Assembly (NCBI GenBank): GCA_039794565.1
Contig: JAUQVX010000001.1
Coordinates: forward strand, 124,001 to 188,000
Direction of reading: 5' to 3'
Length of the DNA: 64,000 nt
Source of the DNA: Gloeomargarita sp. SRBZ-1_bins_9
Lineage (GTDB): Bacteria; Cyanobacteriota; Cyanobacteriia; Gloeomargaritales; Gloeomargaritaceae
Shown here: piece by piece, positions 27,542 to 35,833 of the stretch
Position numbering within the stretch: the stretch's first letter is position 1
Layout of the letters: each line of letters starts with the position of its first letter
The notes under the pieces: generated by a model
Seen by the model: only the letters and a program-made list of their open reading frames with translations
What the model was told of the DNA's origin: nothing
Databases searched by the model: none
Made by a program: the position numbers and the translations under genes

Positions 27542-27922
27542 ATGGATACTGCTCCCCTCCCCTGTCGGAACCCGCAACAGTTTTGGGGACGTCTTTCGCA
27601 GGACCAACGGCAATACTGGCTGGACCGGCTCCGGTCATTGTATCACCAAATCATCCTGCTGTATTTTCGGGACGGCCCCCACCTAGCCGAGTGCATCGCC
27701 GAATTTACCCACCTGGCCTATGTCCTAAACCTACCGGTGGCGGAAATTGTGGGCATTCATGTGCAATTTATGGATGAGATCACCAAACAGTTAAAATTAG
27801 AGGGGCGCAGCGAGGAATTGGTGTTAGACTACCGGTTGACTCTGATTGATGTCATCGCCCACCTATGCGAGCGCTATCGCCAGGCCATGAATGCAACGCC
27901 GTCTGGGGGAGAAACCCGATGA
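27542..27922 (+). CDS. kaiA: circadian clock protein KaiA, short form (C-terminal domain only)
   Basis: KaiA stimulates KaiC autophosphorylation by binding its A-loop. This 126-aa protein corresponds to the four-helix C-terminal clock domain of Synechococcus elongatus KaiA (284 aa): '[13 protein letters not shown]', '[48 protein letters not shown]' contains the near-invariant '[12 protein letters not shown]' and '[15 protein letters not shown]'. The N-terminal pseudo-receiver domain, which senses redox/quinone input, is missing; there is no upstream in-frame coding for it because truB ends 9 bases earlier. Nostoc/Anabaena have comparably short KaiA. The stop overlaps the kaiB start by 4 bases. 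Confidence 0.93.
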   Translation: MDTAPLPCRNPQQFWGRLSQDQRQYWLDRLRSLYHQIILLYFRDGPHLAECIAEFTHLAYVLNLPVAEIVGIHVQFMDEITKQLKLEGRSEELVLDYRLTLIDVIAHLCERYRQAMNATPSGGETR

Positions 27923-28254
27923 ACCGCCGCACCAAGAAGGTTTATATTCTCAAGCTCTATGTGGCCGGCAACACACCCAACTCGGTGCGAGCGCTCGCCA
28001 CGTTGCGGGACATTTTAGCCACGGAATTTAAGGGGGTTTATACCCTGAAGGTCATTGACATCTTAGCCAACCCCCGTTTAGCGGAAGAAGATAAGATTTT
28101 GGCCACCCCCACCCTGGCGCGGATTTTGCCACCCCCCGTGCGGCGGATCATTGGCGACCTGTCCGACCGGGAAAAAGTTTTGATCGGCCTAGACCTCTTG
28201 TATGATGAATTGGTGGAAGAAGAGGAAGCGTCGGACCAGACAGGATCACTATGA
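27919..28254 (+). CDS. kaiB: circadian clock protein KaiB
   Basis: KaiB is the metamorphic thioredoxin-like clock protein that binds phosphorylated KaiC and sequesters KaiA. The 111-aa protein starts at ATG 27919 (within the kaiA stop); earlier in-frame codons lie inside kaiA. Conserved segments are '[21 protein letters not shown]', in its core '[12 protein letters not shown]', '[26 protein letters not shown]' and '[24 protein letters not shown]'. The acidic C-terminal tail is typical. ATGA overlap with kaiC gives complete coupling of the three clock genes. Confidence 0.96.
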   Translation: MNRRTKKVYILKLYVAGNTPNSVRALATLRDILATEFKGVYTLKVIDILANPRLAEEDKILATPTLARILPPPVRRIIGDLSDREKVLIGLDLLYDELVEEEEASDQTGSL

Positions 28255-29801
28255 CAGACAGCAGAACGACCCCGGTGGGGGTGCAAAAAATTCGCACGTT
28301 AATTGAGGGATTTGATGAGGTCAGTCACGGGGGATTACCGGCCGGGCGCTGCACCATCGTCAGTGGCACCTCCGGTACCGGAAAAACCATCTTCGCCCTG
28401 CAATTTCTCTACAACGGCATCATTCACTTTGATGAGCCGGGGATTTTTGTCACCTTTGAGGAGTCTCCGGAAGACATTATCAAAAATGCCCTCAGTTTTG
28501 GCTGGAACCTCCAGGCGTTGATCGATCAGGGGAAACTGTTTATCCTGGATGCTTCCCCGGAACCGGAAGGGCAACAAATCATTGGTGAATTTGACTTATC
28601 CGGTTTAATTGCCCGCATTGAATACGCCGTGGAAAAATTCAAGGCCAAACGGGTTTCGATAGATTCGGTAACGGCTATTTTCCAGCAATTTAGCGCCAAT
28701 AATGGGGCCTCGTTGATCCGTAATCAGTTGTTTATCCTGGTCTCGCGCTTGAAAAAACTGCAAGTGACTACCGTCATGACCACGGAGCGGATTGATGAAT
28801 ACGGTCCGATTGCCCGCTTTGATGTGGAGGAATTTGTCTCGGACAATGTGGTGATTCTGCGCAATGTGCTGGAGATGGAACGGCGTCACCGCACGATTGA
28901 AATCCTCAAATTGCGCGGCACGACCCACATGAAGGGGGAATATCCGTTTACGATTACTAACGATGGGTTGAGTATTTTCCCGCTGGGGGCGATGCAGTTG
29001 ACCCAACGGTCCTCCAATGTGCGGGTGTCGTCTGGCATTCCCAAGCTGGACGAAATGTGCGGCGGTGGCTTTTTCAAAGACTCTATCATCCTGGCGACGG
29101 GGGCCACGGGTACGGGCAAGACGTTGCTGGTGAGCCGTTTTTTGGAACATGCCTGTCAGCGGGGGGAACGGGCGTTGCTGTTTGCCTATGAGGAATCCCG
29201 CTCCCAACTGGCCCGCAATGCCTCCTCCTGGGGGGTGGATTTTGAGCGCTACGAACGCCAGGGGTTACTGAAAATCATCTGTGCCTATCCGGAATCCACC
29301 GGGCTGGAGGACCACTTGCAGATCATTCGCTCGGAAATTGCCAGTTTTCGCCCCTCCTGCTTTGCCATTGATTCCCTGTCGGCCCTGGCGCGGGGGGTGA
29401 GCAACAATGCTTTCCGCCAATTTGTGATCGGGGTGACGGGGTTTGCCAAACAGCAGGAAATTACAGGGTTTTTCACCAACACCCTGGACCAATTCCTGGG
29501 TTTGCATTCCATTACCGAGTCCCATATCTCCACCATCACGGATACCATCCTGTTGCTGCAATATGTGGAGATTCGCGGGGAAATTTCCCGGGCGATCAAT
29601 GTGTTTAAGATGCGGGGGTCCTGGCATGACAAGGGCATCCGGGAGTACGTGATTACGGACAAAGGGCCGGAAATCCGGGATTCCTTCCGCAACCTGGAGC
29701 GGATCATCAGCGGGTCGCCGACGCGGGTGGCGGTAGATGAAAAGGCGGAACTGTCACGCATCATGCGGGGGATGCAAAATCCGGAGAACCCGAGTCATTA
29801 G
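28251..29801 (+). CDS. kaiC: circadian clock ATPase/autokinase KaiC
   Basis: KaiC is the hexameric core of the oscillator. The 516-aa protein has two RecA-like domains. CI: Walker A GTSGTGKT (39-46), catalytic Glu-Glu at 70-71 ('VTFEES'). CII: Walker A GATGTGKT (284-291), 'FAYEES', and the phosphorylation site '[12 protein letters not shown]' with Ser427 and Thr428 equivalent to S431/T432 of S. elongatus and Thr422 equivalent to T426. The A-loop and tail ('[19 protein letters not shown]') that bind KaiA are conserved. All residues needed for a functional clock are therefore present. Its 3' end overlaps the convergent cobU gene by 41 bases. Confidence 0.98.
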   Translation: MTDSRTTPVGVQKIRTLIEGFDEVSHGGLPAGRCTIVSGTSGTGKTIFALQFLYNGIIHFDEPGIFVTFEESPEDIIKNALSFGWNLQALIDQGKLFILDASPEPEGQQIIGEFDLSGLIARIEYAVEKFKAKRVSIDSVTAIFQQFSANNGASLIRNQLFILVSRLKKLQVTTVMTTERIDEYGPIARFDVEEFVSDNVVILRNVLEMERRHRTIEILKLRGTTHMKGEYPFTITNDGLSIFPLGAMQLTQRSSNVRVSSGIPKLDEMCGGGFFKDSIILATGATGTGKTLLVSRFLEHACQRGERALLFAYEESRSQLARNASSWGVDFERYERQGLLKIICAYPESTGLEDHLQIIRSEIASFRPSCFAIDSLSALARGVSNNAFRQFVIGVTGFAKQQEITGFFTNTLDQFLGLHSITESHISTITDTILLLQYVEIRGEISRAINVFKMRGSWHDKGIREYVITDKGPEIRDSFRNLERIISGSPTRVAVDEKAELSRIMRGMQNPENPSH

Positions 29802-30342
29802 GCAGAGGTTGCCCCAGTTGGGCCAGGTTGACCACCCAGCCGCCGGTGACCAGGTAAACCTGCCCGGCGATGGCGCCGATGGTCTGTACCAGTTCCCCCA
29901 GCCGGTCCCGGAATAGACGTCCTGCGGCAGAGGCGGGCACCACCCCCCACCCGACTTCTTCGGCCACCAGAATGGTGGGGTTGGGCAGGCGGGCCAGTGC
30001 AGCCACTAGGGTCTGTTGTTGCTGTTGCCATTGGGGGTCGGGGTGCTCCAGCAACTGCGCCACCCAGGTGCCTAGGGAGTCCACCAGCAAGCAGGTGTGG
30101 GCCGGGGGATGGGCACACAGGGCGGGCAGGTCCAGGGGAGGTTCGCGGGTTTGCCAATGGGAAGGGCGGCGCTGCCGATGGGCCTGAAGTCGGGCTTGCC
30201 ATTCCGGGTCGGTGGGGTCGGGCCAGGCAGTCGCCACGTACAGCACCGGTAACCCGGATTGGGCGGCCAAATGTTCTGCCCAGCGGCTCTTGCCGGAACG
30301 GGTGGGGCCGGTCACTAAAGTCAGTTGCGGGTTACGGGCCAT
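29761..30342 (-). CDS. cobU: adenosylcobinamide kinase / adenosylcobinamide-phosphate guanylyltransferase
   Basis: CobU activates adenosylcobinamide for nucleotide-loop assembly of cobamides. The 193-aa protein has the P-loop GPTRSGKS at the N-terminus, 'YVATAWPDPTDPEWQARLQAHRQRRPSHW' with the guanylylated-His region 'RIxxHRxxRPxxW' ('RLQAHRQRRPSHW'), 'LLVDSLGTWVAQLL' and 'LVAEEVGWGVVP' (NEVG-like). It starts in an 11-base overlap with the 3' end of the NAD(P)HX repair gene and ends antisense to the kaiC 3' end. A second cobamide gene, cobO-like, lies at 53 kb. Confidence 0.9.
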   Translation of the reverse strand: MARNPQLTLVTGPTRSGKSRWAEHLAAQSGLPVLYVATAWPDPTDPEWQARLQAHRQRRPSHWQTREPPLDLPALCAHPPAHTCLLVDSLGTWVAQLLEHPDPQWQQQQQTLVAALARLPNPTILVAEEVGWGVVPASAAGRLFRDRLGELVQTIGAIAGQVYLVTGGWVVNLAQLGQPLPNDSGSPDFASPA

Positions 30343-31852
30343 GCCGGAGTATTTCCCCTAAGACCACGCCCAAATGTTGCGCCAACGGCTGGGGATGAAC
30401 GCTGAGTTCGCCATAGCGTTGGGCCAGCCATAACCCCGTTTGTGCGTGCCACCAGACTCCCACCTCCGTCAGCGCCGCTAAATCCCGCTGCTGTTTCACC
30501 CCCTGGGCCAGCAGTCCCCCCAGCAGTCCGGTCAACACATCGCCACTGCCACCCCGCGCCAATCCGGGAGTGCTTTCGGCGTTGATGGCCACCGTGCCGT
30601 TAGGTCTGGCGATCAAGGTCTTGGCCCCCTTGAGCACAACGGTCGCCTGGGCCATCTGGGCTGCCTGACGCACCGCCCCGAGTCGGTCGGCTACGTCCAG
30701 GGCGGGAAACAAACGTTGAAATTCGCCGGCATGGGGTGTTAGCACTGTCCAAGGGGAGCGGGTTTGGGACCAGGGTGCCAGGGCATTGAGGGCATCGGCA
30801 TCCAGTAACAGGGGTTTGTCGCTGGACCACAGGTACGTCACCACCGGTTTGGCTGCCAAAGTCAGCCCTGGCCCCACCGCCACCAGGTCATAGCGGTCCA
30901 GGTCCACCGGCAATTGGGCGATGGCTCCCTGGTCGGTTTCGGGGCAAGGGATGACCAATGCTTCTGGCACCTGGGACGTGATGAGCCACTGCAGCGACTG
31001 GGGGACGGCTACGCTCAACAGGCCCACGCCGCTGGCCCGCGCCCCCAAAGCTGCCAGTACCGCTGCGCCCCCGTAGGTCCGGGACCCGACCACCAACAGC
31101 AGGTGACCGCACTGGTACTTGTGGGTGGTGATGGGCCTGGGAAGGGGAAGGGCCTGCCGCATCGCCGGAGCCGTCAGCCGATATAGCGCCGGAGTGTCCC
31201 CAATTACTGCCGCGATGGTCGCCGGGGGAATGTCCAGGTCTAGGCGCACAAGGGTCCCCACGTAGGGTTGCGCCGGTTCCAAAAACAACCCCACTTTCCC
31301 CAGCCCCAGACAGAGGGTGTGCGTCGCTTGGATGGCCACCGGTTGCGGTTGTCCGGTGTCCGTGTGCAACCCCGACGGCAGATCAATGCTGATGACGGAC
31401 TTTTGCCAGGTGTTGACCGTGGTGATCAGGTCCACTAGTTCCGGCGCCAGGGCTTTTTCCCAGCCAAAACCCAACAGGCCATCGAGCAGCACATCGCAGT
31501 CTGCCAGGGCCTGCAGGTTGTCCACGAAAGGAATGCCTAAGTAGTGGGCGTACTTTTTGTGGGCGAGCGTCAACTCCTTAGCCCGCTCAAAGGGGTGATA
31601 AATGCGCACTGGATAGCCCTTGAGCCAGAGTTCCCGGCCAATGGCCAAGGTATCTGCGCCGTTGTGCCCGGGTCCTACCAGCAAGCCGACGGTTTGTCCC
31701 GGGGAGAGCCTGGCCAATAGGTGTTGGGTGACCCGAGCCACCACCTTTTCCATCAGGGCCGCCACCGGTAACCCCTGGTCAAACAGGGTCTGTTCGATGG
31801 CCCGCATCTGGGCTGCCGTCACCAGTACCGATTCCGCCTGGGCCGGGGACAT
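30332..31852 (-). CDS. nnr: bifunctional NAD(P)H-hydrate epimerase / ADP-dependent dehydratase
   Basis: Repairs damaged NAD(P)HX. The 506-aa fusion has the YjeF-N epimerase domain (about residues 1-215: 'QMRAIEQTLFDQGLP', 'VGPGHNGADTLAIGRELWLKGY' in its core 'VGPGHNG.DTL', 'DLPSGLHTDTG') and a ribokinase-like dehydratase domain (about 225-500: 'KYQCGHLLLVVGSRTYGGAAVLAALGA', 'AVGPGLTLA', 'LLDADALNAL', 'LTPHAGEFQRL', 'GGSGDVLTGLLGGLLAQG'). Both active sites look intact. The asparagine-rich hydration motif is 'GHNGAD', normal for the family. Confidence 0.95.
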   Translation of the reverse strand: MSPAQAESVLVTAAQMRAIEQTLFDQGLPVAALMEKVVARVTQHLLARLSPGQTVGLLVGPGHNGADTLAIGRELWLKGYPVRIYHPFERAKELTLAHKKYAHYLGIPFVDNLQALADCDVLLDGLLGFGWEKALAPELVDLITTVNTWQKSVISIDLPSGLHTDTGQPQPVAIQATHTLCLGLGKVGLFLEPAQPYVGTLVRLDLDIPPATIAAVIGDTPALYRLTAPAMRQALPLPRPITTHKYQCGHLLLVVGSRTYGGAAVLAALGARASGVGLLSVAVPQSLQWLITSQVPEALVIPCPETDQGAIAQLPVDLDRYDLVAVGPGLTLAAKPVVTYLWSSDKPLLLDADALNALAPWSQTRSPWTVLTPHAGEFQRLFPALDVADRLGAVRQAAQMAQATVVLKGAKTLIARPNGTVAINAESTPGLARGGSGDVLTGLLGGLLAQGVKQQRDLAALTEVGVWWHAQTGLWLAQRYGELSVHPQPLAQHLGVVLGEILRHGP

Positions 31853-31897
31853 GGCCGATCCGTTAGAATAAAACCGGTCATTTTCAAGGTATCACCG

Positions 31898-32437
31898 ATG
31901 CAACGGCGGACGCTGCTGGGGGGTTTGGCCATTTCGTTGGCGGGTTATTTGGTCTGGGGACAACCGGCCTGGGCGTTAGGGGGCACGATGCCAGAAGTCG
32001 GCCAACCGGCACCTGATTTTTCCCTCCCCAGTCTGGACAACCAACGGGTGTCCCTCTCGGATTACCGGGGCCGCTGGGTGGTGCTGTATTTCTACCCCAG
32101 GGATTTCACGTCCGGGTGCACCCTGGAGGCGCGGCGGTTTCAAGCGGACTGGCCGGAGTACCAAAAACGGGGGGTGCAGATTTTGGGGGTGAGTGCGGAT
32201 TCGGTGGATACCCATCGGCAATTTTGCGACCAGGAAGGTCTTACGTTCCCCCTGCTGGCGGATACCGATGGTGCTGTGAGCCGGGCCTATGGGTCGTGGC
32301 TGGGTTTTATTTCCCTACGTCACACGTTTCTCATTGACCCTGACGGCATCATTCGGGCGCGGTTTGTGAAGGTGAACCCGGCCACCCACAGCCAGGAGGT
32401 ATTGGCAACGCTGGATAGTTTGGGGGTTGTAGGTTAA
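31898..32437 (+). CDS. peroxiredoxin of the PrxQ/Bcp type with N-terminal signal (1-Cys variant)
   Basis: A thiol peroxidase predicted outside the cytoplasm or in the thylakoid lumen. The 179-aa protein begins 'MQRRTLLGGLAISLAGYLVWGQPAWA', a signal peptide with an R-R pair and cleavage after A-W-A. The thioredoxin fold includes 'LYFYPRDFTSGCTLEARRF', where the peroxidatic Cys is retained, but PrxQ proteins usually have a second Cys five residues on (C-T-x-E-A-C); here that position is not Cys. It should therefore act as a 1-Cys enzyme or use another cysteine ('HRQFCDQEG'). Divergent from nnr, 45 bases between starts. Confidence 0.88.
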   Translation: MQRRTLLGGLAISLAGYLVWGQPAWALGGTMPEVGQPAPDFSLPSLDNQRVSLSDYRGRWVVLYFYPRDFTSGCTLEARRFQADWPEYQKRGVQILGVSADSVDTHRQFCDQEGLTFPLLADTDGAVSRAYGSWLGFISLRHTFLIDPDGIIRARFVKVNPATHSQEVLATLDSLGVVG

Positions 32438-32487
32438 GGTTAAAATCCACTGCTATAGTAGTCGGCCAATTCAGCGGCAGCAGGCAC

Positions 32488-33573
32488 TTGGCGAAGGAAG
32501 CGGCCTATTGGTTGGCATGGGACCGGATTCCTGGGATGGGACCGGTTTTGCTGCAACGGCTCCACCAGCAATTCGGGAGTTTGGCTCAAGCCTGGCAGGC
32601 ATCGGCATCGGACCTCTTAACGGTTCCCGGTCTGGGCCACCAGTTGGTCCAGCGGATTGTCACCACCCGCCCCACCCTAGATCCCCAGGCGCTGTACGAC
32701 CAATGCCGCGCCCAGAATCCCCATTTTTGGACGCCCGCCGACCCGGATTACCCTCGCTTACTGCGGGAAATTCCCGACCCGCCGCCGGTGCTGTATTACC
32801 AGGGCCATCCCCAACCAGCGGAACTGGAGGGCACTACGCCCCTGCTGGCGGTGGTGGGTACGCGCAAACCATCCCCCTACGGACGCAAATGGACCGAGAA
32901 ACTGGTACAGGCGGTGGTGCACCAGGGCTGGGGGGTGGTCTCCGGGCTGGCCTACGGCATTGACACCACGGCCCACAGGACTTGTCTGGCGGCGGGTGGC
33001 CGGACCTGGGCGGTGCTAGGGACAGGGGTGGACCGGGTTTATCCCCCGGAAAATCGCTGGCTACAGCAGGAGATCGCCCGCCAGGGACTTTTGCTCAGTG
33101 AATATCCCGCCGGTACGGGACCGGATCGGGTGCATTTCCCCCGCCGCAACCGCCTGATTGCCGGGTTGTGCCGCGCTGTGCTGATCACGGAAGCCCCAGC
33201 GGGGTCGGGCGCGCTGATTACCGCCCACTTCGCCTGCCAATACAACCGGGATGTATATGTCCTGCCTGGTTCCCTGGACAATCCGGCGGCCTTGGGGTGT
33301 CTGCAGCTGGTGCAACAAGGCGCCCAGATGGTCCTAGGGGTAGAGGCATTTTTGGAGGCTCTGGGCGCTATACCGACGTCATCCCCCACTGTGCCCCTGC
33401 TGCCTCCCGAATGGGCCGCTATTTGGGCGCTGCTTCCCCCCGAACCCATCGCCTTCGACGTCATCGTCGCTACCAGTGGACAACCCGCCTCCACCGTTGC
33501 CCATGTCCTGCTGGAGCTGGAACTCCGGGGCTATGTCACCCAACTGCCGGGGCTGCGGTATCAGCGCTGCTAG
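32488..33573 (+). CDS. dprA: DNA-processing protein DprA
   Basis: DprA protects incoming single-stranded DNA and loads RecA during natural transformation. The 361-aa protein starts at TTG 32488 and has an N-terminal HhH-like region ('IPGMGPVLLQRLHQQFG', 'VPGLGHQLVQRI'), a Rossmann-fold core ('LAVVGTRKPSPYGRKW', 'GVVSGLAYGIDTTAH', 'VLGTGVDRVYPPEN', 'LLSEYPAGTGPDRVHFPRRNRLIAGL' in its core 'FPRRNRLIAGL', 'GSGALITAHFA', 'VYVLPGSLDNP') and a C-terminal winged helix. About 195 bases of its 3' end are antisense to the extended sufR frame. Confidence 0.95.
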   Translation: MAKEAAYWLAWDRIPGMGPVLLQRLHQQFGSLAQAWQASASDLLTVPGLGHQLVQRIVTTRPTLDPQALYDQCRAQNPHFWTPADPDYPRLLREIPDPPPVLYYQGHPQPAELEGTTPLLAVVGTRKPSPYGRKWTEKLVQAVVHQGWGVVSGLAYGIDTTAHRTCLAAGGRTWAVLGTGVDRVYPPENRWLQQEIARQGLLLSEYPAGTGPDRVHFPRRNRLIAGLCRAVLITEAPAGSGALITAHFACQYNRDVYVLPGSLDNPAALGCLQLVQQGAQMVLGVEAFLEALGAIPTSSPTVPLLPPEWAAIWALLPPEPIAFDVIVATSGQPASTVAHVLLELELRGYVTQLPGLRYQRC

Positions 33574-34203
33574 TTTTTTGGGGCGAATGAGATAAGCGCA
33601 CTGGTGCTGGCCGTTGACCAACCACTGAACGCGCTCTACCGTACAGTCGGGCAACGCCGTGGCGAATAACTCCAACTCGTGCTTGCACACCCGGGGGAAA
33701 TTCTCCGCTACCTGGGCAATGGCGCAAATGTGCTCCGTGACCAGAAAACCCTGGGGAATGACCTGGAACTCGGCCATGTACCCCTCGGAGCGGCGCAACT
33801 GCACCAACCGTTGAATGCGGGTTTCCAGGTCCCCTTCCCCCATGGCCTGACGATAGGCTTCCGCCTTGGCCTGCCACTGCTGCGCCAAAATCCGCCCGAC
33901 CGCCTCCTGCCCCAAGGTCTGGTGCAACGTGGTCAACAAATCCACCGCAAACTCCCCGTAGCGATGGGGGAACTGCGCCCGACCCTTGCGACTGAGGGTG
34001 TACAGATGCTGGGGCCGCCCCATGCCACCGCTTTGGGTAACGTACTGAATCAACCCCTCCTGCTCCAGGTCCTTCAAATGCCGCCGGATCGCCTGGGGCG
34101 TAATGTGTAACTGGGCCGCCAACTCCTGGGCCGTGGCTTGCCCCCGCCGCAATAAATGAGCTAAGATATCCTGCTTAGTGGACGCTTGTTCCGTCGGTGC
34201 CAC
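33379..34203 (-). CDS. sufR: iron-sulfur cluster biogenesis transcriptional repressor SufR
   Basis: SufR is an Fe-S-dependent winged-helix repressor of the suf genes and of itself. Visible are the N-terminal HTH ('ATAQELAAQLHITPQAIRRHLKDLEQEG' in its core 'ITPQAIRRHLKDLE') and the 'GGMGRPQHLYTLS' wing, then the cluster-binding cysteines in 'TEHICAIAQVA', 'FPRVCKHELELF', 'ALPDCTVERVQWL' and 'NGQHQCAYLI'. GTG 34203 is chosen because GGGGAG lies 7 bases upstream. The normal family end is near 'CAYLI'; about 60 further residues of Gly-rich sequence lie antisense to dprA and look like readthrough. It is divergent from sufB with a shared operator. Confidence 0.92.
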   Translation of the reverse strand: MAPTEQASTKQDILAHLLRRGQATAQELAAQLHITPQAIRRHLKDLEQEGLIQYVTQSGGMGRPQHLYTLSRKGRAQFPHRYGEFAVDLLTTLHQTLGQEAVGRILAQQWQAKAEAYRQAMGEGDLETRIQRLVQLRRSEGYMAEFQVIPQGFLVTEHICAIAQVAENFPRVCKHELELFATALPDCTVERVQWLVNGQHQCAYLIRPKKLAALIPQPRQLGDIAPEFQLQQDMGNGGGGLSTGSDDDVEGDGFGGKQRPNSGPFGRQQGHSGG

Positions 34204-34293
34204 GAGTCGACTCCCCAGCAACGTGACGAGAATCCGCAGATTTTATTCCTATTCTAAAGGAACTTTGACAAGGCGCAAATTGCTTAATTATCC

Positions 34294-34299
34294 TATAAT
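34294..34299 (+). promoter_or_regulatory. -10 element of the sufB promoter
   Basis: TATAAT, a perfect -10 hexamer, lies 50 bases before the sufB start. The TTGACA at 34265-34270 is 23 bases away, too far for a standard pair, so the -35 is weak or the promoter needs an activator. The SufR operator begins 10 bases downstream of this hexamer, across the expected transcription start. Confidence 0.6.
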
Positions 34300-34309
34300 C
34301 AGAACTAAA

Positions 34310-34325
34310 GCAACACCTGCGTTGC
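34310..34325. promoter_or_regulatory. SufR operator (CAAC-N6-GTTG palindrome)
   Basis: GCAAC-ACCTGC-GTTGC is a perfect inverted repeat containing CAAC-N6-GTTG, the published SufR recognition pattern in cyanobacteria. It sits between divergent sufR and sufB, just after the sufB TATAAT, where bound repressor would block transcription initiation. Sequence, position and adjacent regulator gene all agree. Confidence 0.88.
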
Positions 34326-34349
34326 GAAACTCCTGAGGGAAGAGGGTCT

Positions 34350-35804
34350 ATGGTAGCCACACCGACGAAAACGTCCACGCTGGAGCACTTGGTCAGCCGT
34401 CCGTACCCGTACGGTTTTGTTACCCTGATTGAGGCGGAGGTCATCCCCAAGGGGTTGAACGAGGACATTATTCGGATGATTTCGGCCAAGAAACGGGAGC
34501 CGGACTTCATGCTGGAGTTTCGCTTACGGGCCTACCGGCACTGGTTGACCATGCCTGTTCCTACCTGGGCGCAGGTGAGCTATCCCCCCATTGACTACCA
34601 AAACATCGTTTACTACTCGGCGCCGAAAACCAAGGAAAAGCTGAATAGCCTAGAGGAGGTGGACCCAGAACTCCTGGAGACGTTTGAAAAGCTGGGGATT
34701 CCCCTGTCGGAGCAAAAGCGTCTGGCCAATGTGGCGGTGGATGCTATTTTCGATAGTGTGTCCATTGCCACGACCTATAAGAAAGACCTGGCCAAGCTGG
34801 GGATCATCTTCTGTTCCCTATCGGAGGCGATTCAGGAGTATCCGGAGCTGGTGAAGAAATACCTGGGTTCGGTGGTGCCGATCGGGGATAACTACTACGC
34901 GGCCCTGAACTCGGCGGTGTTTAGCGACGGGTCGTTTGTGTACATTCCCAAGGGGGTGCGGTGCCCGTTGGAGTTGTCCACCTATTTCCGCATCAACAAT
35001 GGGGAGGTGGGCCAGTTTGAACGCACCCTGATCATCGCCGATGAGGGCAGTTACGTGAGTTATCTGGAGGGGTGTACGGCCCCCATGTACGACACCAACC
35101 AACTGCATGCGGCGGTGGTGGAACTGGTGGCCCTAGACAACGCTGAAATTAAATACTCCACGGTACAGAATTGGTATGCGGGGGACAAGGACGGTAAGGG
35201 GGGCATTTACAACTTTGTCACCAAGCGGGGCCTGTGCCAGGGGGTGAACTCCAAGATTTCCTGGACCCAGGTGGAAACGGGGTCGGCGATTACCTGGAAA
35301 TACCCCAGTTGTGTGCTGGTGGGGGACTACTCGGTGGGTGAGTTTTATTCGGTGGCCCTGACCAACCATCACCAGCAGGCGGATACGGGGACAAAGATGG
35401 TCCATGTGGGGCGGCATACCCGCTCGCGCATTGTCTCGAAGGGGATTTCGGCGGGGCAGTCGCGCAATACCTACCGGGGTCTGGTGCGGGTGAATCCCAA
35501 GGCGGAGTACGCCCGTAATTACACCCAGTGCGATTCCCTGCTGATCGGGTCGCGCTCCCAGGCCAACACGGTGCCGGTGATCCAGGTACACAACCCCACG
35601 GCGCGGGTGGAACACGAGGCGTCCACGTCGAAAATCGGCGAGGAGCAGTTGTTCTATTGCCAGCAACGGGGCATGGACCCGGAGGCGGCGGTGGCGTTGA
35701 TGATCAGCGGTTTTTGCCGGGATGTCTTCAACCAACTGCCGATGGAGTTTGCAGTGGAGGCAGACAAGCTGCTGTCCCTGAAGCTGGAGGGCACGGTCGG
35801 CTAA
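34350..35804 (+). CDS. sufB: Fe-S cluster assembly scaffold protein SufB
   Basis: SufB is the scaffold of the SufBCD complex, the main Fe-S assembly machine in cyanobacteria. The 484-aa protein has the family pattern: '[19 protein letters not shown]', '[32 protein letters not shown]' in its core '[13 protein letters not shown]', '[16 protein letters not shown]', '[22 protein letters not shown]' and '[24 protein letters not shown]' in its core '[14 protein letters not shown]'. It is normally followed by sufC-sufD-sufS; here the next genes are a DUF3181 gene and dnaK, so the operon is split. SufR should repress it through the upstream operator. Confidence 0.97.
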   Translation: MVATPTKTSTLEHLVSRPYPYGFVTLIEAEVIPKGLNEDIIRMISAKKREPDFMLEFRLRAYRHWLTMPVPTWAQVSYPPIDYQNIVYYSAPKTKEKLNSLEEVDPELLETFEKLGIPLSEQKRLANVAVDAIFDSVSIATTYKKDLAKLGIIFCSLSEAIQEYPELVKKYLGSVVPIGDNYYAALNSAVFSDGSFVYIPKGVRCPLELSTYFRINNGEVGQFERTLIIADEGSYVSYLEGCTAPMYDTNQLHAAVVELVALDNAEIKYSTVQNWYAGDKDGKGGIYNFVTKRGLCQGVNSKISWTQVETGSAITWKYPSCVLVGDYSVGEFYSVALTNHHQQADTGTKMVHVGRHTRSRIVSKGISAGQSRNTYRGLVRVNPKAEYARNYTQCDSLLIGSRSQANTVPVIQVHNPTARVEHEASTSKIGEEQLFYCQQRGMDPEAAVALMISGFCRDVFNQLPMEFAVEADKLLSLKLEGTVG

Positions 35805-35833
35805 ACTAGAGCCGTAGCCGAGGGGGACACCCC

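Noticed and set aside
34265-34299. TTGACA and TATAAT as one sufB promoter
   Set aside because: The spacer is 23 bases, far from the 16-18 optimum; I annotate only the -10.
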